Shown here piece by piece: positions 16,458-25,539 of a stretch of 64,000 bases of DNA. The stretch lies in NCBI GenBank assembly GCA_035934535.1, contig DASYXS010000091.1, positions 60,647 to 124,646 of the forward strand, written 5' to 3'. This stretch comes from DASSJF01 sp035934535. GTDB lineage: Bacteria > Sysuimicrobiota > Sysuimicrobiia > Sysuimicrobiales > Segetimicrobiaceae. How positions within the stretch are numbered: the stretch's first letter is position 1; each line of letters starts with the position of its first letter. The notes beneath the pieces were generated by a model. It did no database searches. It had not been told where the DNA came from and saw only the letters and a list, made by a program, of their open reading frames with translations. The position numbers and the translations under genes are program-made.

Positions 16458-17945
16458 TCAGGCATGGGCGCCGGCGCGCCTCGCGGCGATCGCGCGCCGG
16501 TACGTCTCGACGTACCGCCCGGCGGCGCGGCGCCACGAGAAGTCCTGTCGCATACCGGTCTGCTGCAGCTGCGTCCAGACGCGGCGGTCGCGGAACGCGC
16601 GGAGAGCCCGCTCGACGGCCTCCCGCAACGCGGCCGGTTCGTACGCCTCGAACACGAATCCATTGGCGACCCCGCGGGCGACGGCGTCCGGGGTCGCGTC
16701 GACGATGGTGTCCGCGAGCCCGCCCGTCTCGCGCACCACCGGGACCGTGCCGTAGCGCAGGCTGTAGAGCTGATTGAGGCCCGACGGCTCGTACCGCGAG
16801 GGCATCAGGAACATGTCCGCTCCGGCCTCGATGCGGTGGGCCAGCGCGTCGTCGAACCCGAGGGTCACGGAGACGCGCCCCGGGTAGCGCGTCCCGAACG
16901 CGGCGAAGAGCTCGTGGTACTTGGGCTCGCCGGTGCCGAGCAGGACGAACTGCGCGCCCGCCGCGATCAGGCGGTCGAGGACGGCGGCCACCAGATCGAA
17001 GCCCTTCTGGTCGGCGAGCCGGCTGATCATGCCGACGAGCGGGGCGTCCGGCGTGTCGTCGAGGCGCTGGGTGCGCCGCAGGTCGCGCGTGCAGACGGCT
17101 TTGCCGGTGAGGTCGTCGGCGGTGTAGCGCGCGGCGATGTGCCCGTCCGTCGACGGGTCCCAGGCGCCGTAGTCGACGCCGTTCAGGATGCCGGCGAGGT
17201 CGGCGGCGCGCTCGCGCAGCACGCCTTCGAGTCCGCACCCGAACTCCGGCGTCTGGATCTCGCGCGCGTACTGCTCGCTCACGGTGCTGAGCCGGTCGGC
17301 GAACACCAATCCGCCCTTCAATAGGTTCACCTTGCCGTAGAACTCGATGCCCTTCGGCGTGAACAGGTGCGGGCCGAGCCCCGTGACCGGCAGGCGCTCC
17401 GGCGGAAAGAGTCCCTGGTACGCCAGGTTATGAATCGTGAAGAGCGTCGCAGCCCGCTCGAGTCGCCTCGCGCGCCGCTCCTCGCGCAGCCAGACCGGCA
17501 CGAGGCCCGTCTGCCAGTCCTGACAGTGCAGCACGTCCGGCGTCCATTCGAGCCGGTCGGGGAGGGCGAGCACGCCGCGGCCAAAGACCGTGAACCGCTC
17601 CAGGTTGTCCTCATAGTCCCTGCCGCCTTCTCCGTAGAGGCCGGCGCGGCCGAACGACGGATCGTGCGCCACGAGGTAGGCGGGCACGCGCCCGCCGTGC
17701 AGCCGGCCCTCAAGAAACTCCACCTCGGTCTGCGTTGTGCCCAGCGGCACGCCCGCCCGGCCGATCGCCCGAAACCCGAACTTGACCCGATCGATCGACC
17801 GGTAGCCGGGCAGCACGACGCGGACGTCGCAGCCGGTCTCGGTGAGCGCCGCGGGCAGCGCGCCGGCGACGTCGGCGAGTCCCCCCGTCTTGGCGAACGG
17901 GACCGCCTCCGAGGTGCAGAACAAAATGCGCAGTGGCCCGTTCAC
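16458..17945 (-). CDS. glgA: Glycogen synthase (GT5)
   Basis: ADP-glucose (or UDP-glucose) alpha-1,4-glucan synthase, 495 aa, two Rossmann-like domains. The N-terminal KTGGLADVAGALP (about 18-30) binds the sugar nucleotide, and the C-terminal half has PLVGMISRLADQKGFDL and PSRYEPSGLNQLYSLRYG, the GT5 acceptor/donor site with its catalytic Glu. GTG 17945 overlaps the stop of the upstream cupredoxin-like gene (GTGA); the longer open frame beyond it is shadow sequence. Its length matches bacterial GlgA. No glgC, glgB or glgP is in the window, so the rest of the glycogen pathway must lie elsewhere. Confidence 0.95.
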   Translation of the reverse strand: MNGPLRILFCTSEAVPFAKTGGLADVAGALPAALTETGCDVRVVLPGYRSIDRVKFGFRAIGRAGVPLGTTQTEVEFLEGRLHGGRVPAYLVAHDPSFGRAGLYGEGGRDYEDNLERFTVFGRGVLALPDRLEWTPDVLHCQDWQTGLVPVWLREERRARRLERAATLFTIHNLAYQGLFPPERLPVTGLGPHLFTPKGIEFYGKVNLLKGGLVFADRLSTVSEQYAREIQTPEFGCGLEGVLRERAADLAGILNGVDYGAWDPSTDGHIAARYTADDLTGKAVCTRDLRRTQRLDDTPDAPLVGMISRLADQKGFDLVAAVLDRLIAAGAQFVLLGTGEPKYHELFAAFGTRYPGRVSVTLGFDDALAHRIEAGADMFLMPSRYEPSGLNQLYSLRYGTVPVVRETGGLADTIVDATPDAVARGVANGFVFEAYEPAALREAVERALRAFRDRRVWTQLQQTGMRQDFSWRRAAGRYVETYRRAIAARRAGAHA

Positions 17946-18403
17946 GGCAGTCGCACCTGTATGGATTCCTCCGCCGCCTGACCGCGGCCGTCGCTCGCGG
18001 CGTACGTCCCCGGGCGCGTGAATGTGACGTCGAGCGTGCCGGCGGACCCGTCGTCCAGCGGGCCGGTCGCGGCGGAGACGCCGGGGCCGGCGACGCGGAA
18101 CACGCGGGGCGCGCCCGACGCGTTTCGGACGACGAACCGCACGGGTCCGGGAAGCAGCAGCATGATGGCGGGATCGATCACGTCCGTGCCGAGGGTGACG
18201 TCGATGCGCTGCGGTTCGGCGGCCCGCACCGGCGGCTTCCAGAAACCCCGCCCGGCCGCGACCGCCGCGAGACCGAGGATGCCCGCGCACAGTACGGCGG
18301 CGAGCACGCCGCGGAGGACCGCAACATTCACGGCCGTTCGGCTTCGTCGCCGTCCGGAGGCGGTCCTCCACGACGTCGATCCCATGGTGGCCAGCCGCGT
18401 CAT
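17942..18403 (-). CDS. Cupredoxin-fold-like exported protein lacking copper ligands
   Basis: About 153 aa: a short basic N-terminus, one hydrophobic segment (VLRGVLAAVLCAGILGLAAV) acting as signal or anchor, then a beta-rich domain. That domain has the cupredoxin-like pattern (RIDVTLGTDVIDPAIMLLLPGPVRFVVRN...TFTRPGTYAAS) seen in EfeO-like N-terminal domains. No His or Cys remains in the domain, so copper binding is unlikely. The start is uncertain: ATG 18403 and ATG 18385 both lack a ribosome site, and a 24-nt tandem duplication lies across this region. It heads the minus-strand run with glgA and galT and is divergent from livK. Confidence 0.6.
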   Translation of the reverse strand: MTRLATMGSTSWRTASGRRRSRTAVNVAVLRGVLAAVLCAGILGLAAVAAGRGFWKPPVRAAEPQRIDVTLGTDVIDPAIMLLLPGPVRFVVRNASGAPRVFRVAGPGVSAATGPLDDGSAGTLDVTFTRPGTYAASDGRGQAAEESIQVRLP

Positions 18404-18550
18404 TTTCAAGGTGGCCAGCCGCGGGTCGCGCACCTCCCCTAGACGCGCGGAAGCGGCAGGAGGTTCCGTCCACCGACCGAAGGATACGAGGTTGCTCGGC
18501 GCGCGGGCAAGCCGCGCACGGCCCCGTGGGGCCTTTGGGGGGAACCAGGG

Positions 18551-19786
18551 ATGCGGATCCGAGGACTTGTCCGTGCCGGGATCGGCGCGCTCGTCGTCCC
18601 CGTGCTGCTCGTCGCGCTCGTCACGCCGGGGAGGCCGGCGGCGATGCCGGAGATCAAAATCGGTACCGTGCTGCCGCTGACCGGGGCGTTCGGCTCGTCG
18701 GGCGGGTACTTCAAGCAGGGCTACACCATGGCGATCGACGACGTGAACAAGGCCGGCGGGCTCGCGGTCGGCGGCCAGAAGTACCACGTCAACCTGATCG
18801 TCCTCGACGACGGCAGCGACGGTACCAGGTCGCGCAGCCTCGTCGAGAAGCTCGTCACGGACCAGCACGTCAACTTCCTCCTCGGCGGGTACGACACGTC
18901 GCTCGTCGAGGCTCAGGAAGTCGTGCCGGACCAGTACAAGATCCCCTACGTCGAGGGCGGCGGTGCGGCGTCCGAGATCTTCAAGCGCGGCTACAAGTAC
19001 ATCTTTGGGACGCTCGCGACGGTGTACGATCTCGGCAAGATCACGATGGACTTCATCGGCGCCGAGCAGGCAGCGGGGCGTCTCCCGAAACCGCTGACCA
19101 TGGCGGTGGTATGGGAGAACACCGATCACGGCAAGGACTACATCGACGCGATCAGCGACGCGGCGAAGGCCCACCCCGACCTGTACCGCATCGTGCTTAA
19201 CCAGTCGTTCCAGCTGAACGGCAGCGACTTCTCGCCGCTGCTGCAGCAGGTCAAAGCGTCGAACGCGGCCGCGTTCCTCTCCGACGCCCACCTGCCCGAC
19301 TTCATCACGATGCACCGGCAGTATCTGCAGGCCGGGCTGTATCACCAGTTCGTGTCGTACGGCGCGCGCGGCCCGGATCAGAAGGGCCGGCAGGCGCTCG
19401 GCCCCGGCGCGGACTACCTCATCGCGGGGCTGTGGTGGACCCCGGCGCTCAAGGACCCGGCGTCGCAGCTGTTCACCGACCGCTGGAAGAAACAGTACAA
19501 CGTGATTCCGGACTGGTTCCAGGCGCTCTCCTACGAGACGGCGCGCGCGCTCTTCGCCGGCATCGGGAACGCCGGAACGCTCGATGGTCCGAAGGTCCGC
19601 GACGCGCTGGCGCACCTGACCCTGCGGTCGATGCTTCCGGGCGGGGTGATCAAGTTCCAGCCGAACGGCCAGGTCGCCACGCCGTACGTCATCGTGCAAA
19701 ACACCCCCGGCAACACCGTACAGATCGTCTGGCCGCGCAACCTGCCGGAAACGCGGGCGGCGACGCTGCCGATGCCGAGGCCATAA
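18551..19786 (+). CDS. livK: Branched-chain amino acid ABC substrate-binding protein (LivK type)
   Basis: Periplasmic/extracytoplasmic binding protein (Peripla_BP_6) of a HAAT-family importer, 411 aa. A Sec signal peptide (LVRAGIGALVVPVLLVALV) is followed by EIKIGTVLPLTGAFGSSG, the typical start of the mature protein. GYTMAIDDVNKAGGLAVGG and WENTDHGKDYIDAISDAA match the ligand-cleft blocks. ATG 18551 follows a GGGGGG ribosome site. It opens a five-gene plus-strand operon with two permeases and two ATPases. Family members bind amino acids, amides or urea; specificity is not readable here. Confidence 0.93.
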   Translation: MRIRGLVRAGIGALVVPVLLVALVTPGRPAAMPEIKIGTVLPLTGAFGSSGGYFKQGYTMAIDDVNKAGGLAVGGQKYHVNLIVLDDGSDGTRSRSLVEKLVTDQHVNFLLGGYDTSLVEAQEVVPDQYKIPYVEGGGAASEIFKRGYKYIFGTLATVYDLGKITMDFIGAEQAAGRLPKPLTMAVVWENTDHGKDYIDAISDAAKAHPDLYRIVLNQSFQLNGSDFSPLLQQVKASNAAAFLSDAHLPDFITMHRQYLQAGLYHQFVSYGARGPDQKGRQALGPGADYLIAGLWWTPALKDPASQLFTDRWKKQYNVIPDWFQALSYETARALFAGIGNAGTLDGPKVRDALAHLTLRSMLPGGVIKFQPNGQVATPYVIVQNTPGNTVQIVWPRNLPETRAATLPMPRP

Positions 19787-19827
19787 GCCGGGTGCCTGAC
19801 GCGGGTGGCCCGCCGGTCTAGCCGGAG

Positions 19828-20709
19828 GTGTTCACCGCTCAAAACCTGATCTCGATCTGCATCACTTCGATCTTGACGGCGGGGCTGTACGCGGTGATGT
19901 CGTACGGCCTCGCCATCATTTACGGCGTGATGAAGGTCATCAACCTGAGCAACGCCGGCTTCCTCATGCTCGGGGCGTTCATGACGCTCGTCTACTCGCA
20001 GGCGTGGCACCTCGATCCGATCGCCGGCGCGTTTCTCAACATGCCGCTCTTCTTCCTGGCCGGGTGGGCCGTCTACGTGCTCCTGGTCCGGCGCGTGCGG
20101 CAGGCGCTGCCGATCGCCTCGCTGCTCATGCTCTTCGGGCTGTGGCTCGTGCTGCAGAACGTGGCGCTCTCAGTGTGGGGGAGCGAAGATCAGTCGATCA
20201 TCACCCGCTACACTTACAAGGCGCTGTCGTTCTTCGACTATCGGCTCGCCGTCACGCGGCTCGTCGTCTTCGCCGTCGCGCTCGTCGTGATGGCGCTGTT
20301 GCACGTGCTGCTCAACCACACCTACGTCGGCAAGGCGCTCCGCGCGACGGTGCAGGATCCGCAGGCCGCCCTGCTCGCCGGGATCGACACGGAGCGAATC
20401 AGCGCGCTCGCGTTCGGCATCGGCACGGCGTTCGCCGGGTTCGCGGGGGGCCTGATGACGCTGTTGTTCAGCTTCACGCCGGACTTCGGCGCCCCGTTTC
20501 AATTGAAGAGCTTTACCATCATCGTGCTCGGGGGTCTCGAGAATCTCGCCGGCGTGACCATCGGGGCGGCGATCCTCGCGTTCGCCGAGTCGTTCGCGGT
20601 GCTGTTCATGCGGGCCAGCCTGCAAAACGTCGTCGCGTACGCGCTGCTCGTCGTCGCCCTCATCGTCATGCCCGGCGGCGTCACCTCCGTATTCGGGCGG
20701 CGGTCGTGA
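19828..20709 (+). CDS. livH: Branched-chain amino acid ABC permease (LivH type)
   Basis: Inner-membrane permease, 293 aa, about eight helices. LYAVMSYGLAIIYGVMKVINLSNAGF is the LivH signature, and NHTYVGKALRATVQDPQAALLAGID contains the cytoplasmic coupling helix. The start GTG 19828 sits directly on a GGAGG stretch, an unusual arrangement, but no better in-frame start is near. The stop overlaps livM (GTGA). It works with livM to form the channel of the amino-acid-type importer. Confidence 0.92.
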   Translation: MFTAQNLISICITSILTAGLYAVMSYGLAIIYGVMKVINLSNAGFLMLGAFMTLVYSQAWHLDPIAGAFLNMPLFFLAGWAVYVLLVRRVRQALPIASLLMLFGLWLVLQNVALSVWGSEDQSIITRYTYKALSFFDYRLAVTRLVVFAVALVVMALLHVLLNHTYVGKALRATVQDPQAALLAGIDTERISALAFGIGTAFAGFAGGLMTLLFSFTPDFGAPFQLKSFTIIVLGGLENLAGVTIGAAILAFAESFAVLFMRASLQNVVAYALLVVALIVMPGGVTSVFGRRS

Positions 20710-21713
20710 AGGCCGCCGGCCTTCGCCCGGCAGCCGCGGCCGCGCCGGCCCTCGGGGTCGCGCTCGCCCTCGTGCCGCTCATCGCCCCGCACAACATCAC
20801 CGTGCTCAACCTGGGATTTTTCACGTTTCTGTACGTCGCGCAGGGCCTGGCCTGGAATATCCTCGGTGGTTTCGCGGGCTACATCTCCTTCGGGTACGCG
20901 GCGTTCTTCGGGCTCGGGGCCTATACCACGGCGCTCCTGTGGCTGCACGGCTGGACGCCGGTGCTCACGTTTCCACTCGCCGGCCTCTGCGCCGCGGCGT
21001 TCTCGCTCGTCGTCGGCGTGCCGACGCTGCGCCTGATCGGGCCGTACTTCTCGATCGCCACGATCGGGGTCGGGGAAGCGATGCGGATTCTTATGCTCAA
21101 CCTCGACAAGGTCACCGGCGGCGCCTCCGGCCTCAACCTGCCGACGGTGGTGCCGTCGAAGGGCTGGTTCTATCTGGCGGCCCTCGCCATCGCCGCCGTC
21201 GCGTACGTGACGGCGGTGTGGGTCCGCGGTTCCCGGTTCGGTCTCGGGCTCGCGGCGCTGCGGATGGACCAGGACGCGGCGGAGACGCTCGGTGTGCGCA
21301 CCGCGCTATTCAAGAACGTGGCGCACGTGATCAGCGCCTTTCTGGTGGGCGTCTGCGGAGGGCTCTTCGCGATGTACTTCCAGTACCTGCATCCGGACAA
21401 CGTCTTCAGTTTCACGGAGAGCATCAGTCTGGTCTTGATCGCACTGATCGGGGGGATCGGCACGATCTGGGGGCCGATCCTCGGCGCCGCCGTGTTCTTT
21501 GCCGTGCAGGACTATCTGCAAACATCGTACCCGGCCTTCCACCTGCTCGTGTATGGGGTGCTGCTGATCGTCATTCTGCTGTTCGAGCCGCGGGGCCTCG
21601 CCGGACTCGCGGCGCGGCTCGCCGGGCGCCGCCGAGTCCCCGCGCCGGTCGCGGTAACGCCGGCCGCCCCGGGAACGGTAGCGCCGCCGCCGGCGCAGGG
21701 AGGCGCCTTGTGA
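20706..21713 (+). CDS. livM: Branched-chain amino acid ABC permease (LivM type)
   Basis: Second permease, 335 aa from GTG 20706 (overlapping the livH stop). Signature blocks are NLLGGFAGYISFGYAAFFGLGAY-like sequence near residue 55, a coupling region ALRMDQDAAETLGVRTALFK, and SLVLIALIGGIGTIWGPILGA, the second LivM hallmark. The C-terminal ~35 residues are Pro/Ala-rich and variable. It is translationally coupled on both sides (GTGA with livH and with livG). Confidence 0.92.
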   Translation: MKAAGLRPAAAAAPALGVALALVPLIAPHNITVLNLGFFTFLYVAQGLAWNILGGFAGYISFGYAAFFGLGAYTTALLWLHGWTPVLTFPLAGLCAAAFSLVVGVPTLRLIGPYFSIATIGVGEAMRILMLNLDKVTGGASGLNLPTVVPSKGWFYLAALAIAAVAYVTAVWVRGSRFGLGLAALRMDQDAAETLGVRTALFKNVAHVISAFLVGVCGGLFAMYFQYLHPDNVFSFTESISLVLIALIGGIGTIWGPILGAAVFFAVQDYLQTSYPAFHLLVYGVLLIVILLFEPRGLAGLAARLAGRRRVPAPVAVTPAAPGTVAPPPAQGGAL

Positions 21714-22495
21714 GCGCGCCGGCGCCGGATTTCGGCGCGGCGACCATGACCTCGAGTCCCCTTGTCCTGGAGCACGTCACGAAGCGGTTCGGCGGGCTCG
21801 TCGCCGTCGAAAGCGTGACGGTGGCCGTCGAGTCGGGGAAGATCACGGGCCTTATCGGTCCGAACGGGGCCGGGAAGACCACGATCTTCAGCGTGGTCAG
21901 CGGGCACCTCGCGCCGACCACCGGTCGGGTCGTGGCGCTGGGGCACGACATCACCGGCTGGTCGCCGCACGCCGTCTGCCGCCTCGGCCTGTGCGTGACC
22001 CACCAGCTCGTCCGGCCGTTCCCCGATCTCTCGGTGTTGGAGAACGTCATGGTCGGCGCCGCCTTCGGCGGCGGCGCACGGATCGCCGCCCGCGACGCGC
22101 GGCGCGAGGCGATGGCCGTCCTCGACTTCGCGGGGCTCGCGGCGCGCGCCGAGCAGCCGGCCTCCGCGCTGACCCTGGCGCAGCGCAAGCGGCTCGAGAT
22201 CGCCCGGGCGCTCGCGACCCGCCCGTCCGTGCTGCTGCTCGACGAAGTCCTGGCGGGGCTGACGCCCTCTGAGGTCGTGCAGGCCGTAACGCTCGTGCGC
22301 CAAATCTCGGCGCGGGGGATCACGATCGTGATGATCGAGCACGTCATGCACGCGGTGATGAACCTCTCCCACCGGGTGCTGGTGCTCAACTACGGCCGGC
22401 TGATCGCCGACGGCACGCCGGCGGAGGTCACGGGCAACCGCGAAGTGATTGAGGCGTACCTCGGCGCCGGAGGGGACGAGACGCCCCATGACTGA
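21710..22495 (+). CDS. livG: Branched-chain amino acid ABC ATPase (LivG type)
   Basis: ATP-hydrolysing subunit, 261 aa from GTG 21710 (GGGAGG 8 nt upstream, overlapping the livM stop). Walker A GPNGAGKTT lies at about residues 48-56, Walker B is VLLLDEVLAGL, and the H-loop His is in MIEHVMHAV. The ABC signature is degenerate (LTLAQRKRLEIARAL), as is usual in LivG, where the Gly-rich C motif is relaxed. It overlaps livF by 8 nt. LivG/LivF form the heterodimer powering uptake. Confidence 0.92.
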   Translation: MSAPAPDFGAATMTSSPLVLEHVTKRFGGLVAVESVTVAVESGKITGLIGPNGAGKTTIFSVVSGHLAPTTGRVVALGHDITGWSPHAVCRLGLCVTHQLVRPFPDLSVLENVMVGAAFGGGARIAARDARREAMAVLDFAGLAARAEQPASALTLAQRKRLEIARALATRPSVLLLDEVLAGLTPSEVVQAVTLVRQISARGITIVMIEHVMHAVMNLSHRVLVLNYGRLIADGTPAEVTGNREVIEAYLGAGGDETPHD

Positions 22496-23222
22496 CCGCG
22501 CGCCCAACGGATCCCCGCTCCTCGAGGTCGCGGGCGTCGCCGCGGCCTACGGCGAGGTGCGCGCGCTGTGGGACGTCTCGTTTGCCGTGCGCGAGGGCGA
22601 GATCGTGACGCTGCTCGGCGCGAACGGGGCCGGCAAGACCACGACGATGCGGGTGATCTCGGGACTGCTGCGGCCGCTCACCGGCGAGGTCCGGCTCGGC
22701 GGCCGGCCGATCCAACGGCTGCGCGCCCCGGCGATCGTCGCGGCGGGGATCATTCAGATTCCGGAGGGCCGCCGGCTGTGGCCGCGCATGACGGTGCTGG
22801 AGAACCTCGAGCTCGGCGCGTACCTGCCGGAGAGCCGCGCGCGCAAGCCGCAGACGCTCGAGTGGGTGCTCTCGCTCTTCCCGCGGCTCGGGGAGCGCCG
22901 CGCGCAGCTGGCCGGGACCCTCTCCGGCGGCGAGCAGCAGATGCTCGCGATCGGCCGCGGCCTGATGGGCCGTCCCCGCCTCCTGATGCTGGACGAGCCG
23001 TCCCTCGGCCTCGCGCCGATTTTGGTCAAGGAAGTGTTCCGCATCGTGCGCCAGATCAACGCGGAGGGCGTGACGGTGCTGCTCGTCGAGCAGAACGTCC
23101 ACCAGGCGCTCGAAGTCGCCGCGCGCGGCTACGTGCTCGAGACCGGCCGGATCACGCGGTCCGGCTCGGCCGCGGATCTGCTTCAAGATCCGGAGATCAA
23201 GCGCGCCTACCTGGGCCGGTAA
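22488..23222 (+). CDS. livF: Branched-chain amino acid ABC ATPase (LivF type)
   Basis: Second ATPase, 244 aa from ATG 22488. It has Walker A GANGAGKTTT, the signature LSGGEQQMLAIGRGL, Walker B LLMLDEPSLGLAP and the LVEQNVHQALEVA H-loop, all exactly of the LivF type. It ends the livKHMGF operon; 80 nt of non-coding sequence separate it from the sugar-type SBP gene, with no obvious terminator, so read-through is possible. Confidence 0.94.
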   Translation: MTDRAPNGSPLLEVAGVAAAYGEVRALWDVSFAVREGEIVTLLGANGAGKTTTMRVISGLLRPLTGEVRLGGRPIQRLRAPAIVAAGIIQIPEGRRLWPRMTVLENLELGAYLPESRARKPQTLEWVLSLFPRLGERRAQLAGTLSGGEQQMLAIGRGLMGRPRLLMLDEPSLGLAPILVKEVFRIVRQINAEGVTVLLVEQNVHQALEVAARGYVLETGRITRSGSAADLLQDPEIKRAYLGR

Positions 23223-23302
23223 ACATCGTCACGCGCCAGGCAGGATTCGATTTTCGCCGGACGAACTCCACGGCACCGATCGAGATCGCGTGAGGGGGGA
23301 CC

Positions 23303-24652
23303 ATGATGTCCGAGCGTCGCACCGCCCGGTTCACCAGGCGTCAGGTGATCACCGCCGGCGGCGTCCTCGCGGGGGCGTTCGCCGCGGCGCGGTTCGGGGC
23401 GCGGCCCGCGTTCGGGGCGCCCCCGCCGGAGGTCGTGTTCACCACCGATCAGCTCATCCCGCTGCAGGAGCAGGAGTGGGCACGCACCAGCTTGATGGCC
23501 GGGTTCACGAAGACGACCGGCATCCCGGTGCGGCTGATCGCGGAGGGAGACGGGCCGTACGTCGACCGCCTGGTCGCGGAGGCGAAGGCCGGACGCGGCA
23601 CCATCAGCGCGACCGGGGCCCTGCATGGTCTCTATCCCATCATGATCAGCGCCAATCTGATCCGCGACATGGCGCCGGTCCAGAAGCAGCTCGACGCGAT
23701 GAAGGACCGGACGTTCTACAAGGATCTGCTGGCGGCGTCCCGCATGGGCGGGATGCAGGCGTTCATCCCGTGGATGCAGGCGACCTACGCGTTCGCGGCC
23801 GCCAAATCGGCGCTCCAGTACTTCCCGAGCGGCCGCAACCCGATGCGCATGACCTACGATGATCTGTTCCAGTGGGGCCAGAACATCCAGAAGGCTACCG
23901 GCCAGCGGCGGCTCGGGTTTCCGGTCGGCCCGAACGGCCTGTACGGCCGCTTCCTCCACGGCTACGCGTACCCGTCGTTCACCGGCGCTCAGGTCAAGCG
24001 GTTCAAATCCCCCGACGCCGTGGCGATGTGGCAGTATCTGCGCCGGCTGTGGGGCGTGACCCATCCATCGTCGTTCGCCTATGAGTTCATGTACGAGCCG
24101 CTCCTGTCCGGGGAAGTGTGGGTCGCGTGGGATCATACGGCGCGGCTCATTCCTGCCATCCGCCAGCGGCCGGGGGATTTCGTCGTGCTGCCGTCGCCCG
24201 CGGGGCCGCGGGGCCGGTCGTTCATCTCTGTGATCGTGGGGCTCTCGATCCCGAAGACCGCGCCCGATCCGGACGGGGGCGTCAAACTGATCGAGTACCT
24301 GACCCGGCCCTCGACGCAGCTCATGACGCTGCAGGGCGACGGATTCTTCCCGGTGTCGCCGGAGGCCGCCAAGTCGGTGGCGTCGGGATGGGTCAAGGTC
24401 GTGGCGGACGGCGTGTCCGCGCAGGCCGGCGCGCCCGACGCGCACACGGCGCTGCTGCCGATAGGATTGGGCGCACGGACCGCGGAGTTTGTCCCGATTT
24501 ATACGGACGCCTTCCAGCTCATCGCGATCCAAGGGAAGAACATCCAGGACGTCTTGAACGCGCAGGCGGCCAAACTGGCGGCGCTGTACCAGGCGCAGAA
24601 CGCGGTCTGCCCGCCGCCGGATCCCGCGAGTACCCCCTGTAAGCCCGACTAG
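23303..24652 (+). CDS. Family 1 extracellular solute-binding protein, sugar type, Tat-like signal
   Basis: Ligand-binding subunit of a carbohydrate (CUT1-type) ABC importer, 449 aa. The N-terminus FTRRQVITAGGVLAGAFAA has a twin-arginine followed by a weakly hydrophobic stretch and AFGAP cleavage region, consistent with Tat export. VVFTTDQLIPLQEQEWARTSLMAGF is the SBP family 1 opening, and IPVRLIAEGDGPYVDRL and MQAFIPWMQATYAFAAA follow. A Cys pair lies in the last 15 residues. It begins a coupled set with two permeases, a MalK-type ATPase and a GH63-like glycosidase, which points to a glycosylated compatible solute or oligosaccharide as ligand. Confidence 0.9.
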   Translation: MMSERRTARFTRRQVITAGGVLAGAFAAARFGARPAFGAPPPEVVFTTDQLIPLQEQEWARTSLMAGFTKTTGIPVRLIAEGDGPYVDRLVAEAKAGRGTISATGALHGLYPIMISANLIRDMAPVQKQLDAMKDRTFYKDLLAASRMGGMQAFIPWMQATYAFAAAKSALQYFPSGRNPMRMTYDDLFQWGQNIQKATGQRRLGFPVGPNGLYGRFLHGYAYPSFTGAQVKRFKSPDAVAMWQYLRRLWGVTHPSSFAYEFMYEPLLSGEVWVAWDHTARLIPAIRQRPGDFVVLPSPAGPRGRSFISVIVGLSIPKTAPDPDGGVKLIEYLTRPSTQLMTLQGDGFFPVSPEAAKSVASGWVKVVADGVSAQAGAPDAHTALLPIGLGARTAEFVPIYTDAFQLIAIQGKNIQDVLNAQAAKLAALYQAQNAVCPPPDPASTPCKPD

Positions 24653-24672
24653 AGTCTCCGGCGGGCGGACGG

Positions 24673-25539
24673 GTGGTCAAATCGCGCCGCGCCGCGTGGG
24701 CGCCGTACCTGCTGGTGCTGCCCACGTTCGTGTTTCTCGGGGTGTTCGTCGCGTATCCGATGGTGCAGGCGTTTCTCCTCGGCGTCACCGACCCCGCGAC
24801 CGGCCGGTTCACCCTCGACCACGCCGGGCGGATGACGTCGGATCTCCACTTCGTTCCCGCGGTGCGAGACACGCTCGTGATCACGGCGATCGCGATCCCG
24901 CTGCAGATCGCGCTGGGTCTTGCGATGGCGCTCCTTGTGCAGAGCCGCTTCGCCGGCCACGCGATCTTTCTGTATCTGTGTGCGGTGCCGATCGGCATCT
25001 CCGATCTCGCCGCGGGCCTCATTTGGCTGTCGATCTTCACGGAGCGCGGATATCTCAACGCCCTGCTGTTCGCCGCCGGCCGCATCACCGAGCCGGGGCC
25101 GTTCCTCACCTACGATCGGCCCGGCTGGCTTCTCGCCGCCGTCGTCCTCACCGAAGTCTGGCGGGCCACCGCGATCGTGATGCTGATCCTGTTGAGCGGT
25201 CTGCAGCTGATTCCGAAAGACTACGTCGAGTCGGCGCAGGTCTTCGGGGCGGGACCCTGGCAGACGCTGCGGTGGGTCACGCTGCCCCTGCTGCGCGGCA
25301 GCCTGCAGACGGCGCTGATCATCCGGACGATCCTCGCGTTCGAGGTGTTCGCGCCGGTGATGATGCTGACCGGCCGCCTCCTGCCGGTGCTGGCCGGCGA
25401 ATCCTACCTCTGGTATTCGCTGTACCGCAACCCCGGTGTCGCCAGCGCGTACGGCGTCCTCATTCTCCTCTTGTCCGGCGCGTTCACCTGGACGTACCTG
25501 CGCCTCCTGCGGCCGCAGCCTGGGGAGGTGCGCGCGTGA
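24673..25539 (+). CDS. Sugar ABC transporter permease (MalF/UgpA type)
   Basis: Six-helix permease, 288 aa, from GTG 24673, 20 nt after the SBP gene. WAPYLLVLPTFVFLGVFVAYPM is the standard first helix of CUT1 permeases; the EAA-type loop is DYVESAQVFGAGPWQTLRWVTLP. It ends by overlapping the next permease gene (GTGA at 25536). It forms the channel with the MalG-type partner; specificity resides in the SBP. Confidence 0.92.
   Translation: MVKSRRAAWAPYLLVLPTFVFLGVFVAYPMVQAFLLGVTDPATGRFTLDHAGRMTSDLHFVPAVRDTLVITAIAIPLQIALGLAMALLVQSRFAGHAIFLYLCAVPIGISDLAAGLIWLSIFTERGYLNALLFAAGRITEPGPFLTYDRPGWLLAAVVLTEVWRATAIVMLILLSGLQLIPKDYVESAQVFGAGPWQTLRWVTLPLLRGSLQTALIIRTILAFEVFAPVMMLTGRLLPVLAGESYLWYSLYRNPGVASAYGVLILLLSGAFTWTYLRLLRPQPGEVRA

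Noticed and set aside
18404..19699. Minus-strand extension of the cupredoxin-like frame
   Set aside because: Antisense to livK; the real domain and membrane segment lie below 18403.
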